A stretch of 64,000 bases of DNA from Betaproteobacteria bacterium (lineage in GTDB: Bacteria > Pseudomonadota > Gammaproteobacteria > Burkholderiales > Burkholderiaceae_A). A program made the position numbers and the translations under genes. The first letter of the stretch is position 1, and each line of letters starts with the position of its first letter. The notes beneath the pieces were generated by a model, which searched no databases, was not told the DNA's origin, and saw nothing but the letters and a program-made list of their open reading frames with translations. The stretch is taken from NCBI GenBank assembly GCA_016868255.1, contig VGHN01000002.1, forward strand, positions 62,001-126,000, read 5' to 3'. Shown in pieces: positions 18,603 through 28,834 of the stretch.

Positions 18603-20588
18603 ATGTCCAACAACATTGAATCCGTGATGCACGAGGATCGCGTATTCGAGCCGCCGAAAGAGTTTGCATCCAAGGCTCGGATTGGCAGCATGGCCGCTTA
18701 CCAGGCCATGTGCGACGAGGCTGCAACGGATTACCCGGGCTTCTGGGCCAAACGTGCGCGTGAGGAGTTGAGCTGGAAAAAGCCATTCACGCGCGTGCTC
18801 GATGAGAGCAATGCGCCGTTCTACAAATGGTTCGATGACGGCCTCATCAATGCCTCATACAACTGCCTGGATCGCAACATCGAGAATGGGCAGGGCGATA
18901 AGGTCGCAATCATTTTCGAGGCCGACGACGGCAGTGTCAGTCGTGTCACCTATAGGCAATTGCACGCCCAAGTCTGTGCGCTCGCGAATGGAATCAAGTC
19001 CCTTGGATACAAAAAGGGCGATCGCGCCCTCATCTACATGCCGATGTCGGTGGAGGGCGTGGTGGCCATGCAGGCCTGCGCACGGCTTGGCGTTATTCAC
19101 TCGGTGGTCTTCGGCGGGTTCTCGGCCAAGAGCCTGCAAGAGCGTGTGGTGGATGCGGGGGCTACCCTGGTCATTGCCGCCGACGAGCAGTGCAGGGGCG
19201 GCAAGAACATCCCCCTCAAGCCCGCAGTCGACGAGGCCTTCGGTATGGGTGGTTGCGAGGGCGTTCGCAATGTCATCGTCTTTCGGCGCACGGGCGGCAA
19301 GGTCGCCATGACGGCTGGCCGTGACATTTACATGGACGACCTCATGAAGGGCCAGGCCGCCACATGTGAGCCTGAGTGGGTTGAGGCCGAACACCCGTTG
19401 TTCATTCTCTATACCTCTGGGTCCACAGGAAAGCCCAAGGGGGTTCAGCACTCCACTGGGGGCTATCTGCTCCATGCCGTGCTCACCATGAAGTACACAT
19501 TCGATCTGCGGCCAGACGATGTCTTTTGGTGCACGGCCGATATTGGATGGGTCACCGGCCACACCTACATTGCCTATGGGCCCTTGGCATGCGGTGGCAC
19601 CCAGATTGTTTTCGAGGGCGTGCCCACCTTCCCCAATGCGGGGCGTTTCTGGCAAATGATTCAGGACCACCGGGTAACGATCTTCTACACCGCTCCCACG
19701 GCCATTCGCTCGCTCATCAAGGCCGGCGAGACCACGCCCGAGGTCCACCCGCGTCATTACAAGCTCGACTCCCTTCGGCTTCTGGGTTCGGTGGGTGAAC
19801 CCATCAACCCCGAGGCATGGATGTGGTATCGCAACAATATTGGCGGAGGCCGATGCCCGATTGTGGACACCTTCTGGCAGACCGAGACCGGTGGCCACAT
19901 GATCACCCCGATGCCGGGTGCCACGCCGCTTGTTCCCGGTTCGTGCACGCTCCCATTCCCGGCTATTCAGGCAGCGATTGTGGATGAATCGGGCGGTGAT
20001 GTGCCCAATGGCCAGGGCGGCATTCTGGTCGTTAAGCGGCCGTGGCCCTCCATGATTCGAACCATCTGGGGTGACCCCGATCGTTTCAAGAAGGCCTACT
20101 ACCCTGAGGAGCTCGGTGGCCGGCTCTACCTTGCGGGTGATGGCGCGATTCGTGACAAGGACACGGGCTACTTCACCATCATGGGTCGAATCGATGACGT
20201 GCTCAATGTCTCGGGTCACCGGATGGGAACCATGGAGATCGAGTCGGCCTTGGTGGCCAATTCATTGGTTGCAGAGGCCGCTGTGGTGGGCCGACCCGAT
20301 GACATGACCGGCGAAGCCATTGTTGCCTTTGTGGTTCTCAAGCAGGCCCGGCCCTCGGGGGATGCAGCCAAGGCGGTTGCAACAGAACTTCGAAACTGGG
20401 TGGGCAAAGAGATCGGACCCATCGCCAAGCCCAAAGAAATCCGTTTTGGTGACAACCTCCCCAAGACGCGATCGGGCAAGATCATGCGTCGTCTTCTCAG
20501 AACGATTGCGAAGGGAGAGGAGATTACGCAAGACACTTCCACCCTCGAGAATCCTGCAATTCTGGAGCAACTCAAGCAAGCAACCTAA
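18603..20588 (+). CDS. acs: Acetyl-coenzyme A synthetase
   Basis: AMP-forming acetyl-CoA synthetase of 661 residues, activating acetate. Motifs are [11 protein letters not shown] near 264, the acyl-pocket region TFWQTETGG with the Trp typical of acetate-specific enzymes near 418, and the C-terminal [11 protein letters not shown] whose Lys (about 626) is the usual regulatory acetylation site. A strong CAGGAGAGG ribosome-binding site precedes ATG 18603. It is divergent from the fumarase gene. Confidence 0.97.
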   Translation: MSNNIESVMHEDRVFEPPKEFASKARIGSMAAYQAMCDEAATDYPGFWAKRAREELSWKKPFTRVLDESNAPFYKWFDDGLINASYNCLDRNIENGQGDKVAIIFEADDGSVSRVTYRQLHAQVCALANGIKSLGYKKGDRALIYMPMSVEGVVAMQACARLGVIHSVVFGGFSAKSLQERVVDAGATLVIAADEQCRGGKNIPLKPAVDEAFGMGGCEGVRNVIVFRRTGGKVAMTAGRDIYMDDLMKGQAATCEPEWVEAEHPLFILYTSGSTGKPKGVQHSTGGYLLHAVLTMKYTFDLRPDDVFWCTADIGWVTGHTYIAYGPLACGGTQIVFEGVPTFPNAGRFWQMIQDHRVTIFYTAPTAIRSLIKAGETTPEVHPRHYKLDSLRLLGSVGEPINPEAWMWYRNNIGGGRCPIVDTFWQTETGGHMITPMPGATPLVPGSCTLPFPAIQAAIVDESGGDVPNGQGGILVVKRPWPSMIRTIWGDPDRFKKAYYPEELGGRLYLAGDGAIRDKDTGYFTIMGRIDDVLNVSGHRMGTMEIESALVANSLVAEAAVVGRPDDMTGEAIVAFVVLKQARPSGDAAKAVATELRNWVGKEIGPIAKPKEIRFGDNLPKTRSGKIMRRLLRTIAKGEEITQDTSTLENPAILEQLKQAT

Positions 20589-20613
20589 ACTGATACACTG
20601 GCGTGCTTTAAAG

Positions 20614-20646
20614 GGTCGGTTGGGCCTTGGTTGGCCTCAACCGACC
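20614..20646. terminator. Strong hairpin between acs and tRNA-Ser
   Basis: A 9-bp perfect stem (GGTCGGTTG / CAACCGACC) extended by an inner GGCC/GGCC pair, loop TTGGTT, with one bulged T. It begins 26 bp after the acs stop and ends 15 bp before tRNA-Ser. No T-run follows, so it may be a terminator needing a factor, a transcript-stabilising hairpin, or part of the tRNA precursor. Confidence 0.5.
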
Positions 20647-20661
20647 ACGCGTCCTCTCAGC

Positions 20662-20752
20662 GGAGAGATGGATGAGTGGTTTAAGTCGCACGCCTGGAAA
20701 GCGTGTATAGGTTAATAGCCTATCGGGGGTTCGAATCCCCCTCTCTCCGCCA
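20662..20752 (+). tRNA. tRNA-Ser (GGA)
   Basis: A 91-nt tRNA with CCA encoded. The acceptor stem is GGAGAGA/TCTCTCC. The anticodon stem CACGC/GCGTG holds loop CTGGAAA, so the anticodon is GGA (serine, UCC/UCU). It has a long variable arm (ATAGG/CCTAT) as expected for serine, and a T-arm GGGGG-TTCGAAT-CCCCC. The scpB start codon follows 16 nt after its 3' end. Confidence 0.97.
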
Positions 20753-20768
20753 ACCCCTTACTTAGTTC

Positions 20769-21386
20769 ATGAATACGGTCGAAGCGAAAAAAGTGCTGGA
20801 GGCCGCTTTGCTGACAAGTGGAGAACCTCTCACGGTCCCTGTCTTAAAGCGGCTATTCAATGATGAGATGGATGACGACACGGTGCGTCTGCTGCTCGAT
20901 GACATTCGTCGAGATTGGGCCGACCGCAGCGTCGAACTCGCGCCGCTGGCGTCGGGCTGGCGGTTTCAGTCACGCCCCGAGATGCGGGTCTACCTCGACC
21001 GCCTTCGTCCGGACAAGCCGGCCCGCTATTCCCGGGCCACGATGGAGACCCTTGCAATCATTGCCTATCGACAACCAGTCACGCGGGCCGATATCGAAGA
21101 GATTCGCGGTGTTGTGGTGGCGACACCAGTGCTTCGGGCCCTCGAGGAGCGGGGATGGGTCGAGACCATTGGCCACCGCGATGCCCCAGGTCGCCCCGCA
21201 CTGTATGGAACCACTCGGCAGTTTTTAGATGATTTGGGCCTGCGGTCTCTCGAGGAGCTCCCCGCCCTAGAGGATGCATGGTCCGAGGCGGCGAGTCAGA
21301 TTCTTCTTCAGGCGGGTGCGCCTGCCGCGATCGCTGAGTCGATCTCAGACCAGATGGCCAGCGAAGGACATAGCAATGCTCAATGA
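20769..21386 (+). CDS. scpB: Segregation and condensation protein B
   Basis: ScpB, the winged-helix partner of the SMC-ScpA condensin complex in chromosome segregation, 205 residues. The two winged-helix regions and the family landmarks [21 protein letters not shown] near 98 and [13 protein letters not shown] near 150 are clear. scpA is not adjacent. The start lies 16 nt after tRNA-Ser without a visible ribosome-binding site. Its last 11 bp overlap rluB, as in many betaproteobacteria. Confidence 0.94.
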   Translation: MNTVEAKKVLEAALLTSGEPLTVPVLKRLFNDEMDDDTVRLLLDDIRRDWADRSVELAPLASGWRFQSRPEMRVYLDRLRPDKPARYSRATMETLAIIAYRQPVTRADIEEIRGVVVATPVLRALEERGWVETIGHRDAPGRPALYGTTRQFLDDLGLRSLEELPALEDAWSEAASQILLQAGAPAAIAESISDQMASEGHSNAQ

Positions 21387-22704
21387 AGACCAAGACTTAG
21401 AGATGAAGCCGTCGCCGGCTCCCGACGAGCCCCTGACCGAAGAGGAGTGGCCCACGCTTCTTGGGGACCCATCCGACTCGGGGCTTCTTCTCGATTCCGG
21501 GGGCAAGGGCGCAGGCCCCACCTACGACCCTCCCAAGCTCCACAAGGTCTTGGCGGATGCCGGCATTGGCTCGCGTCGTGAGATGGAAGAACTCATCCTC
21601 GCAGGTCGCGTCTCTGTCAACGGCACACCCGCCCACATCGGTCAACGAATCACCCACACCGACCAGGTGAAGGTCAATGGCAAGCCCATACGAATCGCCG
21701 TGGAGCCGCCACCGGTAAGGGTTCTGGCCTATCACAAGCCAGCCGGCGAAATTGTCACCAAATCCGATCCGCAGCAGCGGGTCACTGTCTTTCGTCAGCT
21801 CCCCCCGGTTCGCTATGGGCGTTGGATCACCGTGGGACGGCTCGATGTCAGCACCGAGGGCCTCTTGCTGTTCACTACTTCGGGTGAGTTGGCCAACCGC
21901 CTCATGCATCCGCGCAATGAGGTCGAACGTGAGTACGCTGTCAGGGTCTTGGGTGAACTCTCCGATGAGGCACGGGCCCAGCTCAGTCTTGGAATCACGC
22001 TCGATGATGGCGAGGCGAAGTTTGAGCGCATTGAAGAGGCCGGTGGCGATGGCGCGAACCGCTGGTGGCGCGTCGCCATTCGCGAGGGCAGGAATCGCGA
22101 GGTGCGCCGAATGTTTGAGCATGTGGGACTGACCGTCAGCCGTCTCATCCGCATTCGTTATGGCCTTGTTCAGCTTCCGCCCGGGCTCAAGCGAGGGCAG
22201 TCTGTAGACCTCTCGCAAGAAGCGGTCGCGGCACTGATGCAGTCGGTTGGCCTCAAGGGGCGTGCATCGGGAGCGGCTCGAAAGTCCGGTGGCCGAGCCA
22301 AGGCTCGGACTCGTCCCGATCCCGCCAAGGGCCGCGGGCCTCGAGCCCCACAGGCCTTTCAGGGCCCAATGTCGTCGGAATCTCGTCTGGCGATGGATCC
22401 ACACGACCGCGCGCTCGACGCCGAGGACTTTCAACCCACCCAGGAGGAAGACGAGTGGCAGCCCAGCGGACCAGACGCGCACCTGTCGCATCTGGGTGGC
22501 GCGGCAAAGCGGCGGCAGGGCGGGCGAAAGCCCAATCCGCTTCAAACCACATGGGGCACGGCCAAGCCGGGCAGCGGGTCCTTGTCTGCCCCGCAGCGCA
22601 CGGGCGGTGCCGGCCGACCCGGTGGCGATGGACCCAAAAGAAATGGCCCCAAACGTTCATCTCGCCCGCGCAAGGGCCCCGGCGGGGGTGGTCCGACTGC
22701 TTGA
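21376..22704 (+). CDS. rluB: 23S rRNA pseudouridine(2605) synthase RluB
   Basis: RsuA/RluB-type pseudouridine synthase of 442 residues. It has an N-terminal acidic stretch, an S4 RNA-binding domain ([18 protein letters not shown], about 52-95) and the catalytic domain with [14 protein letters not shown] near 155, Asp being the nucleophile. The last 150 residues form a low-complexity tail rich in Gly, Pro, Arg and Lys, probably disordered and RNA-binding, as in other betaproteobacterial RluB proteins. ATG at 21376 overlaps the scpB end by 11 bp. The -35 of the next operon's promoter overlaps its stop codon. Confidence 0.93.
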   Translation: MLNEDQDLEMKPSPAPDEPLTEEEWPTLLGDPSDSGLLLDSGGKGAGPTYDPPKLHKVLADAGIGSRREMEELILAGRVSVNGTPAHIGQRITHTDQVKVNGKPIRIAVEPPPVRVLAYHKPAGEIVTKSDPQQRVTVFRQLPPVRYGRWITVGRLDVSTEGLLLFTTSGELANRLMHPRNEVEREYAVRVLGELSDEARAQLSLGITLDDGEAKFERIEEAGGDGANRWWRVAIREGRNREVRRMFEHVGLTVSRLIRIRYGLVQLPPGLKRGQSVDLSQEAVAALMQSVGLKGRASGAARKSGGRAKARTRPDPAKGRGPRAPQAFQGPMSSESRLAMDPHDRALDAEDFQPTQEEDEWQPSGPDAHLSHLGGAAKRRQGGRKPNPLQTTWGTAKPGSGSLSAPQRTGGAGRPGGDGPKRNGPKRSSRPRKGPGGGGPTA

Positions 22705-22729
22705 TGCGGCAGTGTAAATCGCCTACAAT
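22701..22729 (+). promoter_or_regulatory. Sigma70-type promoter of the rimP-nusA-infB operon
   Basis: TTGATG (22701-22706), a 17-bp spacer and TACAAT (22724-22729). The -35 overlaps the rluB stop codon. The predicted transcript starts near 22736, about 17 nt before a terminator hairpin. A perfect 13-bp palindrome (ATTTCA-T-TGAAAT, 22744-22756) lies just downstream of the predicted start. Confidence 0.65.
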
Positions 22730-22754
22730 TCCGGTAGATTCTAATTTCATTGAA

Positions 22755-22782
22755 ATGGGCTCATTCGGGCCCATTTTTTTTT
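22755..22782 (+). terminator. Rho-independent terminator/attenuator in the rimP leader
   Basis: Stem ATGGGCTC / GGGCCCAT (one G-T pair) with loop ATTC, followed by a run of ten T. It could end rluB transcription, but it lies downstream of the promoter at 22701-22729 and 24 bp upstream of rimP, so it is placed as a leader attenuator. Attenuator leaders upstream of rimP-nusA-infB are known in other proteobacteria. Confidence 0.8.
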
Positions 22783-22805
22783 CCGAAAGGGATTAAAAAA
22801 GAACA

Positions 22806-23279
22806 ATGACCGACCGGGTCTGGGATGCAATCTCGAAGTGTGCCGCTGGATTTGGCTATGAGCTCGTGGATTTAGAGCATGGCCCAGGTGGGCTGCTTCG
22901 GGTCTTTATCGACATCTCGGATGGCAGCCGACTGGTCTCGATCGAAGATTGTGAGGCCTTGTCGAACCAGCTGGTGCATCAACTGCCGGTCGAGGGCATT
23001 GAGTTTGAGCGGCTTGAGGTTTCGTCGCCGGGGTTCGATCGACGGCTTCGCCGAGATCGGGACTTTGAGCGGTTTGAGGGTGAAAGGATTCGAGTGAAGT
23101 TGCGGCATCCGGTTGGGAATCGGCGCAACTTCGAGGGCCCCTTCGAGCGTGTCGAGGGGCACTACCGTCTGGTCTTCGAGGGGCCAGAGGGCAAGGAGAT
23201 GGTTTTGGACTTTGAATTGAACGATGTGGATGAGGCACGACTCGTGCCCAATGACCCTTGGAAGGAGAAGAGGCGATGA
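22806..23279 (+). CDS. rimP: Ribosome maturation factor RimP
   Basis: RimP, needed for late 30S subunit maturation, 157 residues. The N-terminal alpha/beta domain shows the landmarks GYELVDLE and LRVFIDI with [10 protein letters not shown], and [18 protein letters not shown] links to the C-terminal SH3-like domain. It is first in the rimP-nusA-infB-rbfA-truB-typA series, and its stop overlaps the nusA start (ATGA). Its expression is probably set by the leader terminator just upstream. Confidence 0.95.
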   Translation: MTDRVWDAISKCAAGFGYELVDLEHGPGGLLRVFIDISDGSRLVSIEDCEALSNQLVHQLPVEGIEFERLEVSSPGFDRRLRRDRDFERFEGERIRVKLRHPVGNRRNFEGPFERVEGHYRLVFEGPEGKEMVLDFELNDVDEARLVPNDPWKEKRR

Positions 23280-24799
23280 GCCGTGAAATCCTAATGCTGG
23301 CCGATGCGCTGGCCCGCGAAAAAAGCGTTGAGCGAGACATCGTGTTTCAGGCACTGGAGTCCGCATTGGCATCGGCAACGAAAAAACAGTTTGTCGACGA
23401 GGTCGATGTTCGCGTCAGCATCGATCGTGATTCCGGTGATTACGAGGCATTCCGTCGCTGGCAGGTGGTTCCCGACGGCGAGCTCGAGGACCACGACCTC
23501 CAGGTCATTCTCACTGAGGCCAAGAAGCAGATCGACGACGTCGAGGTGGGCGACTTTATTGAAGAGGAACTCGATGCGGTCCCGTTCGGACGCATCGGTG
23601 CGCAGGCGGCCAAGCAGGTCATTCTTCAGCGAATCCGCGAGGCCGAGCGTGAGCAGATCCTGAAAGATTTCCTTGAGCGTGGCGAGATGATCGTCAATGG
23701 AACCGTCAAGCGCCTAGAGCGTGGCGATGTCATCGTCGAGGCGGGCAAGATCGAGGCCCGACTTCCACGTGACCAGATGATCCCTAAAGAGAATCTCCGA
23801 CCGGGCGACCGGGTTCGCGCTTTTCTCCTGCGAGTCGATCGCACACCTCGCGGCCCTCAAATTATTCTCTCCCGCACGGCCTCGGACTTCATCATGAAGC
23901 TCTTTGAGCTAGAGGTTCCCGAGATCGAACAGGGCCTCATGACCATCAAGTCAGCCGCCCGTGACGCGGGTATTCGCGCCAAGATTGCGGTCCACACCAC
24001 CGATCGACGCATCGACCCCATCGGCACCTGTGTGGGTGTCCGAGGAAGCCGCGTTCAAGCCGTCACTCACGAATTGGCTGGCGAGCGAGTTGACATTGTT
24101 CTCTGGTCGGATGACCCGGCCCAGTTTGTGATCGGCGCACTTGCTCCAGCGAATGTGAGCTCGATTGTGGTGGATGAAGAGCGCCATGCAATGGATGTTG
24201 TCGTCGACGAGGCCGAACTCGCGGTGGCCATTGGCCGCGGCGGGCAGAACGTTCGTCTGGCCTCCGAGCTCACGGGCTGGCAGATCAACATCATGACGTC
24301 AGAGGAATCCGAGCAGCGCTCCGAGCAGGAGAAGCAGCGGGTTGTTGAGATCTTCATGGCCAAACTCGATGTCGATCAAGAGGTCGCTGAGGTCCTGGTT
24401 GGTGAGGGCTTCTCGAGCCTTGAAGAGATTGCCTACGTGCCTGTGGCCGAGATGATGGAGATGGAGGCCTTCGACGAGGACACCGTCAATGAGTTGCGAA
24501 CCCGTGCGCGAAATGCCTTGCTCACAGAGGCCATTGCGACCGAAGAGAAGCTTGGCACCACCACCCAAGATTTGCTCGACCTCGAGGGAATGGACCATCA
24601 GCTTGCTGCCAAGTTGGCCGACGGCAAGGTCTTTTCTCGCGACGACCTTGCGGAGCTCGCTGCCGATGAGCTCATGGAACTGACCGGCATGGAAGAGGCC
24701 GATGCGAGTGCACTGATCATGAAGGCGCGGGCCCATTGGTTCGAAGATGAGGCTCATGAAGCGCTCGAGGAAGGGGGGGCATCCAAGGATGGCCGCTAA
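23276..24799 (+). CDS. nusA: Transcription termination/antitermination factor NusA
   Basis: NusA of 507 residues: N-terminal RNA-polymerase-binding domain (1-130), S1 domain (about 135-200), two KH domains ([14 protein letters not shown] and [18 protein letters not shown]) and two acidic C-terminal repeats (about 365-500). It modulates pausing, termination and antitermination. ATG at 23276 overlaps the rimP stop by 4 bp; its own end overlaps infB by 11 bp. Confidence 0.97.
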   Translation: MSREILMLADALAREKSVERDIVFQALESALASATKKQFVDEVDVRVSIDRDSGDYEAFRRWQVVPDGELEDHDLQVILTEAKKQIDDVEVGDFIEEELDAVPFGRIGAQAAKQVILQRIREAEREQILKDFLERGEMIVNGTVKRLERGDVIVEAGKIEARLPRDQMIPKENLRPGDRVRAFLLRVDRTPRGPQIILSRTASDFIMKLFELEVPEIEQGLMTIKSAARDAGIRAKIAVHTTDRRIDPIGTCVGVRGSRVQAVTHELAGERVDIVLWSDDPAQFVIGALAPANVSSIVVDEERHAMDVVVDEAELAVAIGRGGQNVRLASELTGWQINIMTSEESEQRSEQEKQRVVEIFMAKLDVDQEVAEVLVGEGFSSLEEIAYVPVAEMMEMEAFDEDTVNELRTRARNALLTEAIATEEKLGTTTQDLLDLEGMDHQLAAKLADGKVFSRDDLAELAADELMELTGMEEADASALIMKARAHWFEDEAHEALEEGGASKDGR

Positions 24800-27530
24800 T
24801 ACAGTCGAAGGGTTCGCCCAAGAGCTCAAGGTCTCTGTAGAGACACTGCTTGAGCAATTGAAGTCAGCTGGGGTCGATAAGTCCTCCGCATCCGATGCGC
24901 TTGCGGAGGCCGATAAGGAAAGGCTGCTCGAGGCACTGCGTAAGTCCCACGGGGCCGAGGCCGCGACTCGAAAGAAGATCACCATTACCAAGAAGCAGAC
25001 GTCTGAGATTCGTCAGGCCGATGCCACTGGCAAGTCCAGAACCATTCAGGTCGAGGTGCGCAAAAAGCGCGTCTTCGTCAAGCGAGATGGTGCCGAGACG
25101 GCAGAGGCTGCCGTCGCAACTCCCGCGGTGCCCACCATTGGTCCGGAGGAGCAGGCCCGTCGCGACGCGGAGGCCAAGCGACAGCAGGAATTGCTTGCGC
25201 GACAGGAGCAAGAGCGCGCGGACAAGCTCAAGGCGCTGGAGGAGCATGCCCAAGCCGCCGAGATCGCTGCCAAGGCAGCGGCCGAGGAAGCGCAGCAGGC
25301 ACTCTCGGATACCGAGAAGTCCGCCGAGTCCGATGAGCCCAAGAAATCTCGTGTCCGCAAGGTCACCGCTGCAGAGGACGCCGCTGTGAAGGCGGCCGAC
25401 GCCCGGCGTGCCGTTGAAGATGAGGTGGCGGCGATCAATCGCTTGATGACGGCCGCTCGCTCAGGAAAGCTTGCTTCGACGGCCAAGGCGCCCGAGCCAG
25501 CCAAGCCCGAGTCCACCATTACGCTCAATAAGGCGGCCAAGAAGCGGGGAGAGGAGTCCGCCGACAAGCCCAAGGACAAGAAGAACGAGAAGTCGGTCAA
25601 GTCCGCGCAGCTCTCGTCGACTTGGCAGGACGATGCACAGAAGAAACGCGCCTTAAAGACCCGTGGAGATGCCTCGGGAGGTGTCGGGGGCTGGCGTGGA
25701 TCGGGCCCGAGGTCGCGCAAGGGTGGCTCAACAGAGAAAGAGGCGAGCAATTTTGTTGCCCCGACCGAGCCCGTCGTGCGTGATGTCCGTATTCCCGAGA
25801 CCATCACCGTTGCAGATCTAGCTCACAAGATGTCGGTCAAGGGGGCCGAGGTGGTCAAGGCCCTTATGAAGATGGGGCAGATGGTCACCATTAACCAGGT
25901 GCTCGACCAAGACACCGCCATGATTGTTGTCGAGGAGATGGGCCATAAGGCCTTTGCCGCCAAGCTCGATGACCCAGAGGCCTTCCTCTCAGAGGATGTC
26001 TCGACCGAGGAGGATGGGGAGCTGGAGTCTCGCCCACCGGTGGTGACCATCATGGGCCACGTCGATCATGGCAAGACTTCCTTGCTCGATTACATTCGTC
26101 GCTCAAAGGTTGCAGCAGGCGAGGCCGGTGGCATTACCCAACACATCGGTGCATACCACGTGAAGACCCCGCGGGGCGTCGTCACCTTTCTTGATACACC
26201 GGGTCACGAGGCGTTTACGGCCATGCGTGCACGCGGTGCGAATGCCACAGACATTGTGGTCTTGGTTGTTGCGGCCGACGACGGCGTGATGCCACAGACC
26301 AAAGAGGCGATCGCCCACGCGAAGGCAGCAAAGGTGCCCATCGTTGTTGCCATGAACAAGATTGACAAGCCAGAGGCCAATCCCGATCGAGTTCGAGGTG
26401 AGTTGGTGGCCGAGGAAGTGGTGCCCGAGGAGTTCGGTGGCGATTCGCCGTTTGTCGCTGTCTCCGCCAAGACCGGTCAGGGGGTCGATGATCTTCTGGA
26501 GCAGGTTCTCCTGCAGGCCGAAGTCCTTGAACTCAAGGCACCGGCCAGGGCAATGGCCAAGGGTCTTGTGATCGAGGCGCGAATAGACAAGGGCCGTGGC
26601 CCAGTGGCCACGATTCTTGTTCAATCAGGAACGCTTCGTCGTGGCGATGTTCTCTTGGCGGGAAGTTCGTTTGGCCGCGTGCGGGCAATGCTCGATGAAG
26701 CGGGGCGCCCGATCGAGGAGGCCGGCCCATCCATCCCCGCCGAGATACTTGGTCTCACCGACGTGCCCTCGGCCGGCGATGAGGTTCTTGCCTTGGGTGA
26801 CGAGCGCAAAGCCAGAGAGATCGCACTCTTTCGCCAGGGCAAGTACCGCGATGTTCGGCTGGCCAAGCAGCAGGCTGCGAAGCTCGAGAATATGTTCGAG
26901 AACATGGGAGAGGGCTTCCAGACCTTGCCACTCATTGTGAAGGCCGACGTTCAAGGCTCTCAAGAGGCACTTGCTGCCTCGATGCTCAAGCTATCCACCG
27001 ATGAGGTGCGGGTCGCCGTGGTTCATGCCGCTGTTGGCGCCATTACCGAGTCGGACATCAACCTTGCCATTGCATCGAAGGCTGTGGTGATTGGCTTTAA
27101 TGTACGAGCCGACCAGGCGTCCCGAAAATTGGCCGAGGCCAATGGCATCGATCTTCGCTACTACACCATCATTTACGACGCAGTCGACGATGTTCGCAAT
27201 GCCATGCAGGGCATGCTCGCACCGGAGCGGCGTGAGAATGTCATTGGACTCGTTGAGATTCGGCAGATCTTCAAGGTGTCTCGTCTCGGGAATATCGCAG
27301 GCTGTATGGTTCTCGAGGGCATCGTTCGTCGCAACGCACAGGTTCGTCTGTTGCGTGACAACGTGGTGGTCTGGACAGGCGAGCTCGATACGCTCAAACG
27401 GTTCAAGGACGATGCCAAGGAGGTCAAAGAGGGCTTCGAGTGCGGCCTGACGCTCAAGGGCTTTGATGCAATCCAGGAGGGCGATCAGCTTGAAGTCTTC
27501 GAAATCCAGGAAATCGCGCGGACCCTCTAG
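24789..27530 (+). CDS. infB: Translation initiation factor IF-2
   Basis: IF-2, the GTPase that places initiator tRNA on the 30S subunit, 913 residues. An IF2-N domain (about 1-55) is followed by a long charged, Ala/Lys/Glu-rich linker (about 100-340), a second IF2-N domain, then the G domain with GHVDHGKTS (P-loop), DTPGHE and NKID, and C-terminal beta-barrel domains. ATG at 24789 gives the standard N-terminus and overlaps nusA by 11 bp. Confidence 0.97.
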   Translation: MAANTVEGFAQELKVSVETLLEQLKSAGVDKSSASDALAEADKERLLEALRKSHGAEAATRKKITITKKQTSEIRQADATGKSRTIQVEVRKKRVFVKRDGAETAEAAVATPAVPTIGPEEQARRDAEAKRQQELLARQEQERADKLKALEEHAQAAEIAAKAAAEEAQQALSDTEKSAESDEPKKSRVRKVTAAEDAAVKAADARRAVEDEVAAINRLMTAARSGKLASTAKAPEPAKPESTITLNKAAKKRGEESADKPKDKKNEKSVKSAQLSSTWQDDAQKKRALKTRGDASGGVGGWRGSGPRSRKGGSTEKEASNFVAPTEPVVRDVRIPETITVADLAHKMSVKGAEVVKALMKMGQMVTINQVLDQDTAMIVVEEMGHKAFAAKLDDPEAFLSEDVSTEEDGELESRPPVVTIMGHVDHGKTSLLDYIRRSKVAAGEAGGITQHIGAYHVKTPRGVVTFLDTPGHEAFTAMRARGANATDIVVLVVAADDGVMPQTKEAIAHAKAAKVPIVVAMNKIDKPEANPDRVRGELVAEEVVPEEFGGDSPFVAVSAKTGQGVDDLLEQVLLQAEVLELKAPARAMAKGLVIEARIDKGRGPVATILVQSGTLRRGDVLLAGSSFGRVRAMLDEAGRPIEEAGPSIPAEILGLTDVPSAGDEVLALGDERKAREIALFRQGKYRDVRLAKQQAAKLENMFENMGEGFQTLPLIVKADVQGSQEALAASMLKLSTDEVRVAVVHAAVGAITESDINLAIASKAVVIGFNVRADQASRKLAEANGIDLRYYTIIYDAVDDVRNAMQGMLAPERRENVIGLVEIRQIFKVSRLGNIAGCMVLEGIVRRNAQVRLLRDNVVVWTGELDTLKRFKDDAKEVKEGFECGLTLKGFDAIQEGDQLEVFEIQEIARTL

Positions 27531-27885
27531 AGCCACGATTGAGCGAGGTTTTCGTGTGGCCGATCAGGTCCAGCGAGACCTCGCGGAACTGCTTCGGCTC
27601 GAGGTGCGTGACCCGCGTATTGGATTTGTGACGCTGACGGAAGTAGAGATCTCCGCAGACTACGCCCACGCAAAAGTTTTCTATTCAGTGCTGCCCGACA
27701 GCGACGAGCAGCGCTCGAAGTCGGCCCAAGGCCTGGCTGCCTGCCGAGGTTTCTTGCGTGCAAGGCTCGCACAGATGCTTGGTATTCACCAGACCCCAGA
27801 ACTTCATTTTGTACTCGATGACTCGGTCTCCCGAGGCGCCCATCTCAGCGCACTGATTGATGAGGCGGTGGGCCGGTCGTCCTAG
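27490..27885 (+). CDS. rbfA: 30S ribosome-binding factor RbfA
   Basis: RbfA, a cold-shock and 16S maturation factor of about 131 residues with a KH-like fold. Landmarks are [20 protein letters not shown] and [19 protein letters not shown]. No good ATG exists near the expected start. TTG at 27490, inside the last 41 bp of infB and 9 nt after a perfect AGGAGG, gives a 20-residue basic leader before RGFRVAD. ATG at 27466 would add eight residues. Confidence 0.9.
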   Translation: MKSSKSRKSRGPSRATIERGFRVADQVQRDLAELLRLEVRDPRIGFVTLTEVEISADYAHAKVFYSVLPDSDEQRSKSAQGLAACRGFLRARLAQMLGIHQTPELHFVLDDSVSRGAHLSALIDEAVGRSS

Positions 27886-27904
27886 GACGCCGGCGCCGCA
27901 TTCT

Positions 27905-28816
27905 ATGAGTTCCAGACGACGCGTGGACGGCTTGTTGGTGCTCGATAAGCCAAAGGGCCCTTCCTCGACTCAAGTGCTTGGTTACGTCAAGCGTTTGTTC
28001 CGTGCCAGCAAGGCCGGGCACGCCGGAACCCTCGATCCACTCGCCTCGGGTCTACTGCCGGTGATGTTTGGTGAGGCGACCAAGTTTGCCCAGCAGGGAT
28101 TGGAGTCCGATAAGTCTTATTTGGCAGAGATTGAATTGGGCATCAGCACAGACTCCGGTGATGCCGAGGGAGAAGTACTCTCCCGCCAGACGGTCGCTGT
28201 TTCACGTGAGCAGGTCCAGGTCGTTGTTGAGTCCATGGTGGGGCCACAACTGCAGGTTCCGCCGATGCACTCGGCACTGAAGCACCAGGGCAAGCCCCTC
28301 TACGCCTACGCGCGGGCAGGAGAGGAAGTTCATCGCGAGGGCCGCAGGATTGAGATTTACAGCATCGCCCTTGTTGGCTTGGAGGGGACTCGGATGAAGG
28401 TTCAGCTTCGATGTTCGAAAGGCACCTATGTTCGAGTCATTGCCCAGGAGATTGGAAAACGACTCGGCTGTGGCGCTCATTTGGCGGGGCTGCGACGCAA
28501 TGGCTTGGGCCCGCTGGGGGATCAAGATGCGGTGACACTCGAGCAGCTCGAAGCCCTGGCCAAGGACGACCCCACGAGTATCGATGGCGTGCTGTTGCCG
28601 GTGGATCACCTCATTCGAGATTGGCCCACAGTGACGCTTGGTCATGTCCAACTCGATTCTTTTTTGCACGGCCGTGTGGTCAGCATTCCGCCAGCGCCCG
28701 GTCATTCGACCCAAGACCGGGTTCGAGTGATCGATTGCTCCGGCAGGTTTTTCGGGACAGGCAGTTGGGTGGGGGGACAGTTGTCGCCCACCCGATTGCT
28801 GGCCCAACTTGGTTAA
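27905..28816 (+). CDS. truB: tRNA pseudouridine(55) synthase TruB
   Basis: TruB makes the universal pseudouridine 55 in the tRNA T-loop. Length 303 residues. It has GLLVLDKPKGPSS, the catalytic motif HAGTLDPLASGLLP with Asp44, and C-terminal RCSKGTYVRVIAQEIG. ATG at 27905 lies 19 bp after rbfA. The C-terminal part (about 250-303) fits the PUA-like extension of TruB. Confidence 0.96.
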   Translation: MSSRRRVDGLLVLDKPKGPSSTQVLGYVKRLFRASKAGHAGTLDPLASGLLPVMFGEATKFAQQGLESDKSYLAEIELGISTDSGDAEGEVLSRQTVAVSREQVQVVVESMVGPQLQVPPMHSALKHQGKPLYAYARAGEEVHREGRRIEIYSIALVGLEGTRMKVQLRCSKGTYVRVIAQEIGKRLGCGAHLAGLRRNGLGPLGDQDAVTLEQLEALAKDDPTSIDGVLLPVDHLIRDWPTVTLGHVQLDSFLHGRVVSIPPAPGHSTQDRVRVIDCSGRFFGTGSWVGGQLSPTRLLAQLG

Positions 28817-28834
28817 ATTTCAAGGAGAAGTTTC

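Noticed and set aside
18855..20219. 454-residue open frame antisense to acs
   Set aside because: Its codons mirror acs, its translation resembles no known family, and acs is unmistakable on the other strand.
21397..22545. 382-residue open frame antisense to rluB
   Set aside because: Explained by GC-rich codon use of rluB; no motif, ribosome-binding site or operon context.
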